A stretch of 64,000 nucleotides of DNA from Aristolochia californica. Taxonomy: Eukaryota > Streptophyta > Magnoliopsida > Piperales > Aristolochiaceae. Location: assembly GCA_029961685.1 (NCBI GenBank), contig JARWKL010000002.1:32890908-32954907 (forward strand), given 5' to 3'. The notes under the pieces were generated by a model. It was not told the origin of the DNA, ran no database searches, and saw only the letters and a program-made list of their open reading frames with translations. A program made the translations under genes and the position numbers. The stretch's first letter is position 1. Each line of letters starts with the position of its first letter. Below are positions 63,432 through 64,000 of this stretch, piece by piece.

Positions 63432-63437
63432 ACCTTA

Positions 63438-63690
63438 GTCTTTATGAACATCAAGTTGTGGCGATTAGATCGCTCCCATCATTCATAAAGCATGATTTCA
63501 GCTACAATGCTGGTATTATTAATTGTTGGTGGTTCATCTTTCCGAATAGCATAGTCTATGTCCATCCATCCTAAATGAAGAAGAATTCTCTCTTTCCAGA
63601 CCTTATAGTTATCTCCCTTAAGTTCAGGGATATCAAAACGAATATCAGAGAAATTTGTAGGTTGTACAACTGCATAAATTTACAAATTAC
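63438..63690 (-). pseudogene. gag: C6 gag, N-terminal part
   Basis: Minus strand VVQPTNFSDIRFDIPELKGD, then WKERILLHLGWMDIDYAIRK, DEPPTINN, one stop, and WERSNRHNLMFIKTK up to the transposon. It matches the UBN2-type copia gag. No in-frame ATG is found within the first codons; the start is unclear. Confidence 0.87.
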
Positions 63691-64000
63691 ATGCTTATGT
63701 TAAAACTGAGGCCTAAATAAAATATCAAACTTTACCAATGTAAATCATGCTTTAAAATTGAATCTATTGACATAAAAAAATATTCCTTGTGGGCTAAATG
63801 TTTTTAATTCAAGCATATTCAATATTCTTTATGAGTAAACTTTATGATAAAACTATCAAATTATTTATGAATTCAGAATTCCTGTTGGTAAATTATAAAT
63901 AATTTGATATTTTATCCTAATTAATAAATTCAAATATAATAAAAATTCTTGTGGGATAAAATTTATATATTAAGTATAATTAATTATAATTAATGTCTAA
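63691..64000 (-). other. C6 leader region
   Basis: AT-rich with no gene. Two similar TTCTTGTGGGATAAA / TTCCTTGTGGGCTAAA blocks occur (63782 and 63943). The primer site and 5' LTR must lie further right. Confidence 0.5.

Larger units (their letters stand above)
61719..63434. mobile_element. Non-autonomous TIR DNA transposon in C6 gag
   Basis: 1.7 kb. Left end GGGCTTGTTAGTGTGCAGCG; the right end, reverse complemented, is GGTGG...GGTTAGTGCACAATG with a 24-C run inside. Subterminal regions are imperfect inverted repeats (GGGAAAGTGAAATAC-type and GTAAGTG). A 3-bp TTA duplication and GG(G) ends suggest the PIF/Harbinger-Tourist group, though the right TIR is damaged. No transposase. Confidence 0.72.
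54905..64000 (-). mobile_element. Ty1/copia element C6, split by two insertions, 5' end beyond window
   Basis: Order on the minus strand: gag (63690 down to 61289, with a DNA transposon inside), protease, integrase, RT (with the miniature-LTR chimera inside), RNase H, polypurine tract, 3' LTR. It belongs to a different copia lineage from C1/C2, with gag containing WERSNRHNLMFIKTK and ISAGIHGFVDQHEKV. The 5' LTR is not seen. Confidence 0.88.

Overview
This window is plant nuclear heterochromatin. Everything recognisable in it is transposable-element sequence: Ty1/copia and Ty3/gypsy LTR retrotransposons with plant-type polyproteins, chromodomain-like integrase tails and tRNA-iMet or tRNA-Asp primer sites, several non-autonomous LTR elements, one miniature LTR element and one non-autonomous DNA transposon. 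I found no host gene, rRNA, tRNA or CRISPR array. Almost all coding copies are broken by stops, frameshifts and active-site substitutions, many of them C-to-T or G-to-A changes. The species cannot be named from the sequence; a flowering plant with a repeat-rich genome is the safest reading.

Layout, left to right. 1-2917: non-autonomous LTR element A1. 3155-28164: copia element C1, split by an Athila-type gypsy (6438-16457, TSD GATAC) and by copia element C2 (17147-28078, TSD GGTAC). C2 is itself split by chromovirus G1 (18825-23983, TSD GGGGC). 28165-32270: a second G1-family copy (G1b) inside C1 and truncated by chromovirus G2 (32271 to about 36424, minus strand). G2 ends at a deletion junction with copia fragment C3. 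C3 is split by chromovirus G3 (36935-43060, TSD A/GCCCG). 43819-49567: an A-family LTR (LTR-X) holding non-autonomous element A2 (43909-49355, TSD ATCCT), which holds the deletion derivative G4 (44764-47274, TSD CAGAG). 49568-50021: minus-strand copia reverse-transcriptase fragment C5. 50022-54904: minus-strand A-family element A3, split by solo LTR-B (50583-53194), which is split by G5 (50917-53061, TSD GTTTG), an element whose LTRs are inverted relative to each other. 54905-64000: minus-strand copia C6, split by a miniature-LTR chimera (56921-59372, TSD GTCTT/GTCTG) and by a DNA transposon (61719-63434, TSD TTA).

The nesting gives a relative chronology, and related copies supply empty sites that confirm most boundaries. 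The most unusual points are: two elements integrated with inverted LTR ends yet flanked by target-site duplications; a primer-binding site flipped by a microinversion in a hairpin loop; chromovirus gag frames that begin inside the 5' LTR and read through the primer site; a palindrome plus GAGTCAACTCGG-rich module shared by otherwise different non-autonomous elements; and two short reading frames conserved between A-family copies.
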